DNA of 64,000 bases. Source: Algoriphagus aquimarinus (GTDB taxonomy: Bacteria > Bacteroidota > Bacteroidia > Cytophagales > Cyclobacteriaceae). Below the pieces are notes generated by a model. That model was not told the DNA's origin. It ran no database searches and saw nothing but the letters and a program-made list of their open reading frames with translations. The stretch is taken from contig NZ_FOKK01000002.1 of NCBI RefSeq assembly GCF_900112005.1, forward strand, positions 62,001 to 126,000, written 5' to 3'. The position numbers and the translations under genes were made by a program. How positions within the stretch are numbered: position 1 is the stretch's first letter; each line of letters begins with the position of its first letter. This document shows positions 12,148-20,120 of this stretch, piece after piece.

Positions 12148-12591
12148 TTATACTTCCCAAGGGGCTTTACCAGATACTGTGATTCCCATGCTTCTTGCTG
12201 TACCAGCCACCATTTTCATAGCAGACTCAACTTTGAAAGCATTAAGGTCAGGCATTTTCACCGCCGCTATTTCTCTAACCTGATCCCAGGTTACTGATCC
12301 TACCTTCTTACGGTTTGGTTCAGCAGATCCACTTTTAAGTTTCGCAGCCTCAAGCAACATGTTCGCTGCAGGAGGAGTTTTAACTACGAAGTCAAAAGTT
12401 TTATCTGAGTAGATCGTAATCAATACAGGTAGCACTTGACCCATTTTCTCCTGAGTACGTGCATTGTATTGCTTACAAAACTCCATTATGTTCAGACCCT
12501 TGGAACCAAGAGCTGGACCTACTGGAGGCGACGGGTTTGCCTGGCCACCTTTCACTTGTAGTTTTAAATAACCAGTGATTTCCTTAGCCAT
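12148..12591 (-). CDS. rplK: 50S ribosomal protein L11
   Basis: A 147-residue L11. Seen: [37 protein letters not shown] with the Pro-rich hinge that thiostrepton contacts in other species, and the C-terminal rRNA-binding domain ending [12 protein letters not shown]. It helps form the GTPase-associated centre and is required for stringent activation by RelA homologues. It begins 3 bases after nusG, indicating tight cotranscription. Confidence 0.98.
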   Translation of the reverse strand: MAKEITGYLKLQVKGGQANPSPPVGPALGSKGLNIMEFCKQYNARTQEKMGQVLPVLITIYSDKTFDFVVKTPPAANMLLEAAKLKSGSAEPNRKKVGSVTWDQVREIAAVKMPDLNAFKVESAMKMVAGTARSMGITVSGKAPWEV

Positions 12592-12594
12592 TGC

Positions 12595-13152
12595 TTAGTC
12601 TTGTTTTTCTACTTGTATAAAGTTTAATTCGACAGGAGTATTTCGGCCGAAGATCTTAACCATAACATTAAGTTTTTTCTTCTCCTCAAATATCTCCTCT
12701 ATTGTTCCGGTAAACCCACTGAAAGGACCGTCCATTACTTTGACAGTCTCTCCGACTATAAATGGTGTATCCAGTTTCTCTGCGAACTCGTCTATCTCTT
12801 CAACCTTACCTAAAATACGATTGATTTCTGATTGACGAAGTGGCTCAGGGGTTTTGGAAGCTCCTCCTGAACTTGATCCCAAGAAACCGATTACCCCCGG
12901 AATACTTGTAATTACGTGATTAGCCTCACCATTTGAGAGATCAGCATTAACTAAAACATAGCCCGGAAAGAAGTTTCTTTCACGAACTCGCTTTTTGCCA
13001 TTTCTCATCTCATATACCTTCTCTGATGGTATAAGGACTTCTGGAATAAAATCCCCAATATCCTGTCTGGTAATTTCATTATCCAAATAGGTCTTAGTTT
13101 TCTTCTCCTGTCCCGCTACTACTCTGAGTACGTACCATTTATGTTCAGCCAT
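12595..13152 (-). CDS. nusG: Transcription termination/antitermination protein NusG
   Basis: A 185-residue protein with an NGN domain at about residues 1-115 ([41 protein letters not shown] segment, [13 protein letters not shown]) and a KOW domain at about 128-165 ([24 protein letters not shown]). NusG binds the polymerase clamp and couples transcription to translation or Rho. It lies 18 bases downstream of secE and 3 bases before rplK. Confidence 0.97.
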   Translation of the reverse strand: MAEHKWYVLRVVAGQEKKTKTYLDNEITRQDIGDFIPEVLIPSEKVYEMRNGKKRVRERNFFPGYVLVNADLSNGEANHVITSIPGVIGFLGSSSGGASKTPEPLRQSEINRILGKVEEIDEFAEKLDTPFIVGETVKVMDGPFSGFTGTIEEIFEEKKKLNVMVKIFGRNTPVELNFIQVEKQD

Positions 13153-13170
13153 TCTGTAATGTCAATTCAA

Positions 13171-13359
13171 TTAGAATAAATCATAAAACCATGTCATGAT
13201 GTTTTCGAATCCTAGATCTACCACACCTATAAATAGGGCAAAGATCAGAGAGGCGACTAACACCAATACTGCACTATTTTGAAGAAATGAAAATTTCGGC
13301 CATGTGACCTTATTTACCATTTCATCATAAGATTCTAGAACAAAGTTTTTCAGATTCAT
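13171..13359 (-). CDS. secE: Preprotein translocase subunit SecE
   Basis: A 62-residue single-pass SecE. The amphipathic surface helix (residues 1-30, ESYDEMVNKVTWPKFSFLQ) has the conserved Val-Thr-Trp-Pro turn, followed by one membrane segment (about 30-54, AVLVLVASLIFALFIGVVDLG). It is an essential clamp around SecY. Short single-helix forms are normal in Bacteroidota. It is the first protein gene after tRNA-Trp and directly precedes nusG. Confidence 0.95.
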   Translation of the reverse strand: MNLKNFVLESYDEMVNKVTWPKFSFLQNSAVLVLVASLIFALFIGVVDLGFENIMTWFYDLF

Positions 13360-13375
13360 AGTGTACTTAACTTAC

Positions 13376-13449
13376 TGGCACGGGCAGAGAGATTCGAACT
13401 CCCATCAACGGTTTTGGAGACCGCTATTCTGCCGTTGAACTATGCCCGT
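13376..13449 (-). tRNA. trnW: tRNA-Trp (CCA anticodon)
   Basis: A 74-base cloverleaf including an encoded 3' CCA. The acceptor stem pairs ACGGGCA with TGCCCGT and is followed by discriminator G73, the expected tryptophan identity base. The anticodon loop reads CTCCAAA with anticodon CCA, and the T-arm contains GTTCGAATC. It sits between the tuf terminator and secE and is transcribed with secE-nusG. Confidence 0.97.
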
Positions 13450-13477
13450 GTAAATGAACGCCCCGCTAATGGGAACG

Positions 13478-13509
13478 CAAAATTAGGTATTGATTGCTTA
13501 AGAAACAAA
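13478..13509 (-). promoter_or_regulatory. Bacteroidota-type promoter for tRNA-Trp-secE-nusG-rpl-rpoBC
   Basis: On the minus strand TTTG (13506-13509) is followed after 20 bases by TAATTTTG (13478-13485), matching TTTG-N19-21-TAnnTTTG. Its upstream element lies directly against the tuf terminator hairpin. It is 29 bases upstream of the tRNA-Trp 5' end, as expected for a stable-RNA promoter. Called by consensus only. Confidence 0.7.
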
Positions 13510-13536
13510 TGCGATCCCAAAATAATTTGAGATCGC
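13506..13536 (-). terminator. Terminator after tuf
   Basis: An 11-bp stem with one G-T wobble between 13511-13521 and 13526-13536, with a 4-base loop. On the minus strand it is followed by ATTTGTTTC, a broken T-run. It lies 32-57 bases after the tuf stop and separates the tRNA-tuf transcript from the secE unit. Confidence 0.65.
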
Positions 13537-13567
13537 ATTGTATAAATAGTCAATCAGTGATTGATGA

Positions 13568-14755
13568 TTAGTCTAGAATTTCAGTAACCTGACCAGCTCC
13601 TACTGTTCTACCACCCTCACGGATTGCAAAACGAAGACCTTTCTCAAGAGCAACTGCACTAAGCAAAGTTACTTCAATAGTCACGTTATCACCTGGCATT
13701 ACCATCTCAACGTTTTCTGGAAGCATGATCTCTCCAGTTACATCTGTAGTTCTAAGGTAGAACTGTGGACGATATTTGTTGAAGAAAGGAGTATGACGTC
13801 CACCTTCTTCTTTAGAAAGAACGTAAACTTCAGCGTTGAAGTGAGAGTGAGGCTTCACAGATCCTGGCTTACAGATAATCATACCACGTTTGATTTGTGA
13901 TTTTTCAATACCTCTTAGCAATAGACCTACGTTATCACCTGCTTCTCCTCTGTCTAGGATTTTGCGGAACATTTCAACACCAGTTACTGTAGACTTAAGG
14001 CCTTCAGCACCCATACCGATAATATCAACACCTTCACCAGAGTTAACAACTCCTCTTTCTATTCTACCAGTAGCTACAGTACCACGACCAGTGATCGAGA
14101 ATACGTCCTCTACAGGCATCAAGAAATCCTTATCCATAGCTCTTGCTGGAAGAGGGATATAAGAATCAACAGCGTTCATTAATTCCATCACAGTCTCAAC
14201 CCACTTTTCTTCGCCATTCAATGCACCAAGTGCAGAACCTGCGATTACAGGGATATTATCACCGTCGAAATCATAGAAAGAAAGTAGCTCTCTGATCTCC
14301 ATCTCCACAAGCTCAAGAAGCTCAGGATCATCAACCATATCTACTTTATTCATGAATACTACTAGTTGAGGTACACCTACCTGGCGAGCCAAAAGGATGT
14401 GCTCTCTAGTTTGAGGCATTGGTCCGTCAGTAGCTGCTACCACTAGGATAGCGCCGTCCATCTGGGCAGCACCCGTTACCATGTTCTTAACGTAATCAGC
14501 GTGACCTGGACAATCTACGTGAGCGTAGTGTCTTTTTTCAGTCTGATATTCTACGTGAGAGGTGTTAATGGTGATACCTCTTTCTTTTTCTTCCGGCGCG
14601 TTATCGATAGAAGAAAAGTCTCTTAATTCAGATAGACCCTTACTAGCCAGAACGGTAGTGATGGCAGCAGTCAAAGTGGTCTTTCCATGATCTACGTGAC
14701 CAATCGTACCGATATTAACGTGCGGCTTGGAACGGTCGAATTGTGCTTTTGCCAT
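13568..14755 (-). CDS. tuf: Elongation factor Tu
   Basis: A 395-residue EF-Tu. G1 box [10 protein letters not shown] (about residues 19-28), switch [14 protein letters not shown]3 DCPGHADY (about 81-88), G4 NKVD (about 136-139) and G5 GSAL are all present, followed by domains 2 and 3 ending [12 protein letters not shown]. It delivers aminoacyl-tRNA to the ribosome. It lies downstream of tRNA-Tyr, -Gly and -Thr and upstream of tRNA-Trp, a conserved tRNA-tuf arrangement. No separate promoter is visible in the 60 bases before it, so it is probably transcribed with the tRNAs. Confidence 0.99.
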   Translation of the reverse strand: MAKAQFDRSKPHVNIGTIGHVDHGKTTLTAAITTVLASKGLSELRDFSSIDNAPEEKERGITINTSHVEYQTEKRHYAHVDCPGHADYVKNMVTGAAQMDGAILVVAATDGPMPQTREHILLARQVGVPQLVVFMNKVDMVDDPELLELVEMEIRELLSFYDFDGDNIPVIAGSALGALNGEEKWVETVMELMNAVDSYIPLPARAMDKDFLMPVEDVFSITGRGTVATGRIERGVVNSGEGVDIIGMGAEGLKSTVTGVEMFRKILDRGEAGDNVGLLLRGIEKSQIKRGMIICKPGSVKPHSHFNAEVYVLSKEEGGRHTPFFNKYRPQFYLRTTDVTGEIMLPENVEMVMPGDNVTIEVTLLSAVALEKGLRFAIREGGRTVGAGQVTEILD

Positions 14756-14818
14756 GCGTGAAAATCCTCAGTTTAAGTTTAAAGATATATTTAATTTTTT
14801 TTCTAATAAATCGAAATG

Positions 14819-14890
14819 AGCCAACGAGGGGATTTGAACCCCTGACCCCTTCCTTACCAAGGAAGTACTCTACCCCTGAGCTACGTCGGC
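14819..14890 (-). tRNA. trnT: tRNA-Thr (GGT anticodon)
   Basis: A 72-base cloverleaf without encoded CCA. The acceptor GCCGACG pairs with CGTTGGC (one G-T wobble). The anticodon stem-loop CTTCCTTGGTAAGGAAG has anticodon GGT, and the T-arm contains GGTTCAAATCC. It is the last tRNA before tuf, about 63 bases upstream of the tuf start. Confidence 0.97.
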
Positions 14891-14938
14891 TTAAAGACTC
14901 TTATGTTCTCCCAAGATATAAATCTTAGAAGAACAAAG

Positions 14939-15011
14939 AGCGGGAGACGAGGCTCGAACCCGCGACCTGCAGCTTGGAAGGCTGCCGCTCTACCAACTGA
15001 GCTACTCCCGC
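14939..15011 (-). tRNA. trnG: tRNA-Gly (TCC anticodon)
   Basis: A 73-base cloverleaf without encoded CCA. The acceptor GCGGGAG pairs with CTCCCGC. The anticodon stem-loop CAGCCTTCCAAGCTG has anticodon TCC, and the T-arm contains GGTTCGAGCC. Middle gene of the Tyr-Gly-Thr cluster. Confidence 0.97.
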
Positions 15012-15175
15012 TTGTAATCTTTCGAGATGAAATCCATCTCATGCCTGCTCTACTTTTAAACATTCTACCTTTCGGTTTAATATCTCGGAGAGCTACTTCC
15101 ACTTAAAATCCAGTTTTACCTAGATTTTTTCGCCCTGCAAAATTAGATAAAAAATTTCGCATTCTGGCAATGGTG

Positions 15176-15258
15176 TGGGGGAAATAGGATTCGAACCTAT
15201 GAAGACTTAAGTCAACGGATTTACAGTCCGTCCCAGTTGGCCGCTTTGGTATTCCCCC
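15176..15258 (-). tRNA. trnY: tRNA-Tyr (GTA anticodon)
   Basis: An 83-base class II tRNA with a long variable arm (GACTTAAGTC). The acceptor GGGGGAA pairs with TTCCCCC, discriminator A73. The anticodon stem-loop CGGACTGTAAATCCG has anticodon GTA. CCA is not encoded directly after the discriminator. It is the first gene behind the promoter at 15314-15344. Confidence 0.97.
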
Positions 15259-15313
15259 AACTAGTGTCACGTTTTAAACCCTTTTTCTCTGGGCTTCCTA
15301 TCGTAACGGATGG

Positions 15314-15344
15314 CAAAACTAGAAGCTTTTATTAAAGATTCAAA
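15314..15344 (-). promoter_or_regulatory. Bacteroidota-type promoter for tRNA-Tyr-Gly-Thr-tuf
   Basis: On the minus strand TTTG (15341-15344) is followed after exactly 19 bases by TAGTTTTG (15314-15321), matching TTTG-N19-21-TAnnTTTG. It is 56 bases upstream of the tRNA-Tyr 5' end. It fits the same rule as the two other strong promoters in this region. Confidence 0.72.
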
Positions 15345-15408
15345 ACATGGCTTTCAAATTTCATGATATTTTGATCTATTTATTTCCAAATAATTATAAA
15401 TCAATGCA

Positions 15409-18039
15409 TTAATTTTCATCTTTTAATGCCTCAAGAAAATATTGATAGTACATTATCAGCTCTGCGTCCGCTTCTCGAGCGGCAGCCTCACTAATTCTCT
15501 TCATTACCTCAGGCTTTTCGGTGAAGCTCAACAATCCCTGAAAAGCTCCCAATCGAACATAGTTTCTGGAGTCATTCTCCATTTTTTCCAGTAAAAAAGT
15601 AACTGCATCCATTTCACCCTCCTCAGGAAAACGACTAAAATACTCACTGAAGTACCCCAAGAAAAAATAAAGACCTTCACCAGAAATTGAATTAGCCTTT
15701 TCAATGAACCAATTCCCTTTCCCCAAAATAGAGTTCGTAATGTAATAATCAGCTACAGGAATCACCATCCTGAAATTATTTTCTGCCGCGAAACCTTCTA
15801 TTATACCAGAGTCTATCTTATGATCAGTGACTGTCACCAAGCCCATCAGTGCAGATCCAGCCACTAAATAGGAAGAATCATTTACTAAATTCAAAAATGT
15901 AGTATAATGCTTATCCGGCCCATATGCAGACAACACATCAAGGGCACCCGCTCTTACAGAATTCTTAGTATCATTCACTGCCATACCCACAACTCTTCTT
16001 TCTAGCTCTGGTGTATCTGCAAGCCATTCTGGACGACCTTGAAGAATTGACAAAGCAGACTCCCGGATGGACCAAAACTGATCTTCTAAAGCTGCCGGTA
16101 GGATAGATTCCAATTCAGTAGTTGCTTCCCATGCCATTAAACTATCCAATGCCTCATACCGAGCTATTCCAAATATTGATGACCTAAACTGCTCTCGCAT
16201 TTGATCTGGACTCATTTTAATGGACTTTTTGGCCAACAAATTCTTTTCTTCATCAATCAATACCAAGTTGACAGGACTGCCATTTTCAAGAGCGATCTCC
16301 TGAGAAGCCCTAGTGATCATAAAGCGCTTACTATTTCTCTTACTGCCTTCATACCAACTCACCTCAAGAGGGAATTGATACAGTGGTGTCGTACTCAAAT
16401 CCTGAAGCTGCGAAACCGTAATAAGGACATTCGAAGGATCTGAATAATCCACCTTGAAATTAATATCTGGATGACCTTTGTCTAGAAACCATTGATTGAA
16501 AAACCAATTTAAATCTTCTCCACTCACTTTTTCAAATGCTATACGGAGATCATTTACCTCCACGTTATCAAATGCATGCTCCTCAAGATAATCGTTAAGT
16601 CCTGCGTAAAACGCTTCCGCTCCCAAATACTCCCGAAGCATATGCAGAATGGCTCCTCCTTTCGAATAACTGTGTGAATCGAATAAATCTTCAGCATTTT
16701 CATATTCAAAACGAACTAACTCAACCTGCTTTGTTTCTGCCTCCGCAAAGTAATTCTCCGTCTCAGCTATCAACTTCAATTTTGCCTCATCTGCCCCATA
16801 CTTATATTCATTCCACAAAAACTCACTGTAATTAGCAAACCCCTCATTTAAAGTAATATTTGCCCAAGATTCTGTGGTCACATAGTCGCCAAACCACTGG
16901 TGAAAAAGCTCATGAGCAATAATGTAATCCCATTCAGAATCAATAGCTTCTCGTTCTGTCAGCCTCAATTCCTCCATGAAAATAGAAGCAGTAGTATTTT
17001 CCATCGCACCCGACACAAAGTCACGGACAACGATTTGATCATATTTTGGCCAAGGATACTTCACGCCTAGTAACTCGGAGAAGAATCCAATCATTTCAGG
17101 TGTATTCTTAAAAACTTTTTCAGCGCCCTTTTCATAACCTTTTTCTACAAAATAGCCCAACGGAACATCTTCCCATTGTGCAGTCACTTTTCCAAAATCA
17201 CCAATAGCAAAAGCTGCCAAATAAGGTGAATGTGGAAGCTTCAGTTCCCAGTAATCCTTTCTCAATCCATTACCCAAATTCTCCTGGCGAATCAATTCCC
17301 CATTACCAATACTGATCAAGGAATCCAGAACAGTTAGCTTGATCAGTTGGGTGAATTTCTCATTTGGACTATCTATCGTAGGAAACCATTTAGAATTATG
17401 GGCGGTCTCGCCCTGCGTCCAGATCATCGTCGGTTTATCTGCCACTGTATCCAGTGGATCTATGAAATAAAGCCCTTTGGTATCAGTGATAGCAGCACTT
17501 CCCTCTCCCGCATTTCGTTCTGGAAAGGCCGTATAATCGAATGTAATCTGGAAAGTGTCTTTTCTTGTCAACTGTCTAGGTAATTGAATTCTAATTTTTT
17601 GGTCATCGTATTGATAACGCAAGGATTCAAGATCACCCTTTTGCGAGAAAAATATTTCACCTAACTCAAAGTCCTGAGCATCTAGGGTCAATTCATTTTG
17701 GGCGTAGAAAAAGGGCTTAATGGTAAGTATGGCTGTGCCTATCACTGACTGATTCAGGTAATCAAAAGCCAAATCCAACTCAGTGTGCAATATGTCAAAA
17801 TCCTTTTTTTCTGATGGCTGATAGCTCTTGATAGCTAGTTCCTCTGTAGCAATTAGCGCTTTAATCATCGAACTATCAATTTCGGCTAAATGAGTTTCAG
17901 TAGCCAAGATCAGACCATCATCAACCTCCACAGCCCCTTGATTAGTCTTGCACGCCATCAAAATTACTACAAAAAAAAGAGCTGGTAGTTTCGTCACAAT
18001 CCATCGATAGCTAAGGTTCTTTAGGGTCAATTGATTCAT
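15409..18039 (-). CDS. M1 family metallopeptidase lipoprotein
   Basis: An 876-residue zinc aminopeptidase. A type II signal peptide ends at Cys30 (VILMAC), so the mature protein should be a lipoprotein. An N-terminal beta-saddle (about 60-240) precedes the catalytic domain with the substrate-anchoring GAMEN motif (344-348), the zinc motif HELFH (His376, Glu377, His380) and the third ligand in NEGFANYSEF (Glu399). The C-terminal third is helical and repeat-like (GALDVLSAYG, ALMGLVTV), as in HEAT/ARM-type M1 tails. It probably trims peptides in the periplasm or at the cell surface. It is a monocistronic gene divergent from the biotin carrier gene, with 66 bases between the starts. Confidence 0.92.
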   Translation of the reverse strand: MNQLTLKNLSYRWIVTKLPALFFVVILMACKTNQGAVEVDDGLILATETHLAEIDSSMIKALIATEELAIKSYQPSEKKDFDILHTELDLAFDYLNQSVIGTAILTIKPFFYAQNELTLDAQDFELGEIFFSQKGDLESLRYQYDDQKIRIQLPRQLTRKDTFQITFDYTAFPERNAGEGSAAITDTKGLYFIDPLDTVADKPTMIWTQGETAHNSKWFPTIDSPNEKFTQLIKLTVLDSLISIGNGELIRQENLGNGLRKDYWELKLPHSPYLAAFAIGDFGKVTAQWEDVPLGYFVEKGYEKGAEKVFKNTPEMIGFFSELLGVKYPWPKYDQIVVRDFVSGAMENTTASIFMEELRLTEREAIDSEWDYIIAHELFHQWFGDYVTTESWANITLNEGFANYSEFLWNEYKYGADEAKLKLIAETENYFAEAETKQVELVRFEYENAEDLFDSHSYSKGGAILHMLREYLGAEAFYAGLNDYLEEHAFDNVEVNDLRIAFEKVSGEDLNWFFNQWFLDKGHPDINFKVDYSDPSNVLITVSQLQDLSTTPLYQFPLEVSWYEGSKRNSKRFMITRASQEIALENGSPVNLVLIDEEKNLLAKKSIKMSPDQMREQFRSSIFGIARYEALDSLMAWEATTELESILPAALEDQFWSIRESALSILQGRPEWLADTPELERRVVGMAVNDTKNSVRAGALDVLSAYGPDKHYTTFLNLVNDSSYLVAGSALMGLVTVTDHKIDSGIIEGFAAENNFRMVIPVADYYITNSILGKGNWFIEKANSISGEGLYFFLGYFSEYFSRFPEEGEMDAVTFLLEKMENDSRNYVRLGAFQGLLSFTEKPEVMKRISEAAAREADAELIMYYQYFLEALKDEN

Positions 18040-18105
18040 ATTTAAAGCGTAAGAATGGGTTTCTGTTTTAGGGGAAATTGTATATTCGGCTTCAAATTAA
18101 CATGA

Positions 18106-18600
18106 ATGTTTACAGTTACCATCCAAAATAAGAGCTATTCGGTAGAAAAAGCCGAAGACACAATCCAAGTAAATGGAAAAACGATCAACTGGGATCTTCA
18201 GTGGGTTTCTGATCGGAAAATTCACCTGATTTATGAAAATAAGTCACTTGAGGCTGAATTGATTTCCATAGACAAAGAATCGAAAAGCGTCCAAATTAGA
18301 TTTGGTGATAAAGTTTCAACCCTGCAACTCAAGGATAGATTTGACATCCTGTTAGAGCAAATGGGAATGAATAACACTGCATCTAACGCTTTGAAGGAAA
18401 TTAAAGCGCCGATGCCAGGATTGATATTAGACCTGAAAGTACAGCCAGGAGATGAAGTAGCCAAAGGTGATGTTGTATTGATCTTAGAGGCGATGAAAAT
18501 GGAGAATATTATCAAAGCACCAGGCGATGGTATAGTAAAAGCCGTAAAAGTTTCTCTCAATCAAAGCGTAGAAAAAAATCAAGTCTTGATTCAATTTTAG
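18106..18600 (+). CDS. Biotin carboxyl carrier (biotinyl-domain) protein
   Basis: A 164-residue protein. Residues about 95-164 form a biotinyl/lipoyl domain (IKAPMPGLILDLKVQPGDEVAKG) with the biotin acceptor motif EAMKMEN, Lys131. The first 90 residues are a beta-rich region resembling the linker domain of propionyl/acetyl-CoA carboxylase alpha chains. Biotin ligase would modify Lys131, and the arm would carry CO2 between a biotin carboxylase and a carboxyltransferase. In Bacteroidota such proteins usually sit beside a carboxyltransferase or biotin carboxylase; none is visible here, so its partner must be encoded elsewhere. The exact complex cannot be told from this window. Confidence 0.85.
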   Translation: MFTVTIQNKSYSVEKAEDTIQVNGKTINWDLQWVSDRKIHLIYENKSLEAELISIDKESKSVQIRFGDKVSTLQLKDRFDILLEQMGMNNTASNALKEIKAPMPGLILDLKVQPGDEVAKGDVVLILEAMKMENIIKAPGDGIVKAVKVSLNQSVEKNQVLIQF

Positions 18601-18786
18601 CTTTTAAGCCTAGCATAATGAAATGAACAAATTATATTTGTCGGATTATTTTGTGCAAATCGGGCTACGCTCGATCCTTTTTCAGTCAATTTGCTAAAGA
18701 TTTTTAGCTCCAACCTGAGAATAACTCGCCTCAAATAATCGCAACAATAGCGATAAAAAAAACCTCTGAAATACAATACCAAACAC

Positions 18787-19500
18787 ATGAAATACAAGAG
18801 AATACTGCTCAAACTCAGTGGAGAAGCGCTAATGGGTGACAAGAATTACGGCATTGACCCAGCTAGATTGCAGCAATACACAGAGGAGATCAAGAAGGTA
18901 CATGACATGGGTGTGGAAATTGCAATCGTAATCGGCGGTGGCAATATTTTCAGAGGAGTGCAAGCTGAATCATCCGGAATCGACAGAGTTCAGGGTGACT
19001 ACATGGGCATGCTCGCTACCTTGATTAATGCTATGGCGCTTCAAAGTGCACTGGAGCAAGGCGGAATGTACACCCGTCTAATGTCTGGTATCAAAATCGA
19101 AAGTGTTTGCGAACCTTTTATCCGCAGAAGAGCTATTCGACACTTGGAAAAAGGTCGAATTGTGATTTTTGGAGCTGGGATAGGCAACCCATATTTCACG
19201 ACCGATTCTACAGCAAGTTTGAGAGCTATTGAAGTAGAAGCAGATATTGTATTGAAAGGAACAAGAGTGGATGGAGTCTATACCGCTGACCCGGAAAAAG
19301 ATCCTACAGCCACAAAATATAAAACCATTTCGTTTCACGAAGTGTATGAAAAGAACCTAAACGTCATGGATATGACTGCATTTACACTTTGTCAGGAAAA
19401 CAACCTGCCAATCATTGTATTTGACATGAACTTGTCTGGAAACCTAAGCAAATTGGTACAAGGCGAAGAAATAGGAACTTTGATCACTTCTTTAAGCTAA
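18787..19500 (+). CDS. pyrH: Uridylate kinase
   Basis: A 237-residue UMP kinase of the amino-acid-kinase fold: [15 protein letters not shown] at the N terminus, GGGNIFRG (nucleotide binding), [16 protein letters not shown] (UMP binding and hexamer contact) and [12 protein letters not shown] near the C-terminal ATP site. It phosphorylates UMP to UDP for pyrimidine nucleotide synthesis. It is followed after 6 bases by frr, the widespread pyrH-frr pair, and the terminator after frr closes the unit. Confidence 0.98.
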   Translation: MKYKRILLKLSGEALMGDKNYGIDPARLQQYTEEIKKVHDMGVEIAIVIGGGNIFRGVQAESSGIDRVQGDYMGMLATLINAMALQSALEQGGMYTRLMSGIKIESVCEPFIRRRAIRHLEKGRIVIFGAGIGNPYFTTDSTASLRAIEVEADIVLKGTRVDGVYTADPEKDPTATKYKTISFHEVYEKNLNVMDMTAFTLCQENNLPIIVFDMNLSGNLSKLVQGEEIGTLITSLS

Positions 19501-19506
19501 AAAAAC

Positions 19507-20067
19507 ATGGAAGAAATCGAATTATACTTAGACGAAGCAAAAGAATTGATGCAAAAAGCAGTGGATCATACTTCTGCTGAGCTTTTGAAAATCCGTGCTG
19601 GAAAGGCAATGCCAAATCTTCTGGACGGAATTATGGTTCAGTATTACGGAGCTAATACTCCTTTGAGCCAAGTATCATCAGTAAACACACCTGATGCCCG
19701 AACACTTTCCATAAAGCCTTTTGAGCGCACGATGATCTCTGAGATCGAAAAGGCGATCATTAATTCAGACCTTGGTCTGGCTCCGCAAAACAATGGAGAA
19801 GTGATCATTCTTACTATTCCGGCACTTACGGAAGAAAGACGAATTAACTTGGTAAAACAAGCTAAGCACGAATGTGACGGAGGAAAAATATCCCTACGAA
19901 CAGTACGCAAGGACATCAATGACGAACTGAAAAAGCTTCAAAAAGATGGTGCCGCAGAAGACGAAATCAAAAGAGCTGAGGACGTTGTACAAAAGCTAAC
20001 CGATCAATATTCTGTTAAAATAGATGAACTGTTAGCGAAAAAAGAAATAGACATCATGAAAGTCTAA
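19507..20067 (+). CDS. frr: Ribosome recycling factor
   Basis: A 186-residue RRF of standard length. The long three-helix bundle is evident from the coiled-coil-like N and C thirds (ELLKIRAGKAMPNLLDGI, EERRINLVKQAKHECDGGKISLRTVRKD and the lysine-rich end). The small domain holds VNTPDARTLSIKPFERTMI. With EF-G it splits post-termination ribosomes. Cotranscribed with pyrH. Confidence 0.98.
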   Translation: MEEIELYLDEAKELMQKAVDHTSAELLKIRAGKAMPNLLDGIMVQYYGANTPLSQVSSVNTPDARTLSIKPFERTMISEIEKAIINSDLGLAPQNNGEVIILTIPALTEERRINLVKQAKHECDGGKISLRTVRKDINDELKKLQKDGAAEDEIKRAEDVVQKLTDQYSVKIDELLAKKEIDIMKV

Positions 20068-20072
20068 TCATT

Positions 20073-20101
20073 AAAAAACCCGGTTTTATACCGGGTTTTT
20101 T
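20073..20101. terminator. Bidirectional terminator between frr and the DUF5686 gene
   Basis: A 12-bp perfect stem, AAAAAACCCGGT (20073-20084) with ACCGGGTTTTTT (20090-20101) and a 5-base loop. It carries a T-run on both strands and lies between two convergent genes, so it can serve both. Confidence 0.88.
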
Positions 20102-20120
20102 AATGCTCTGATTTTTTAAA

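Noticed and set aside
14881..15110. Short frames running through the tRNA-Thr and tRNA-Gly region on both strands
   Set aside because: They overlap clear cloverleaf tRNA genes and encode nothing recognisable.
18601..18786. Promoter or structured RNA before pyrH
   Set aside because: TATATTTG at 18633 matches the -7 box, but there is no TTTG at the right spacing and no convincing RNA fold.
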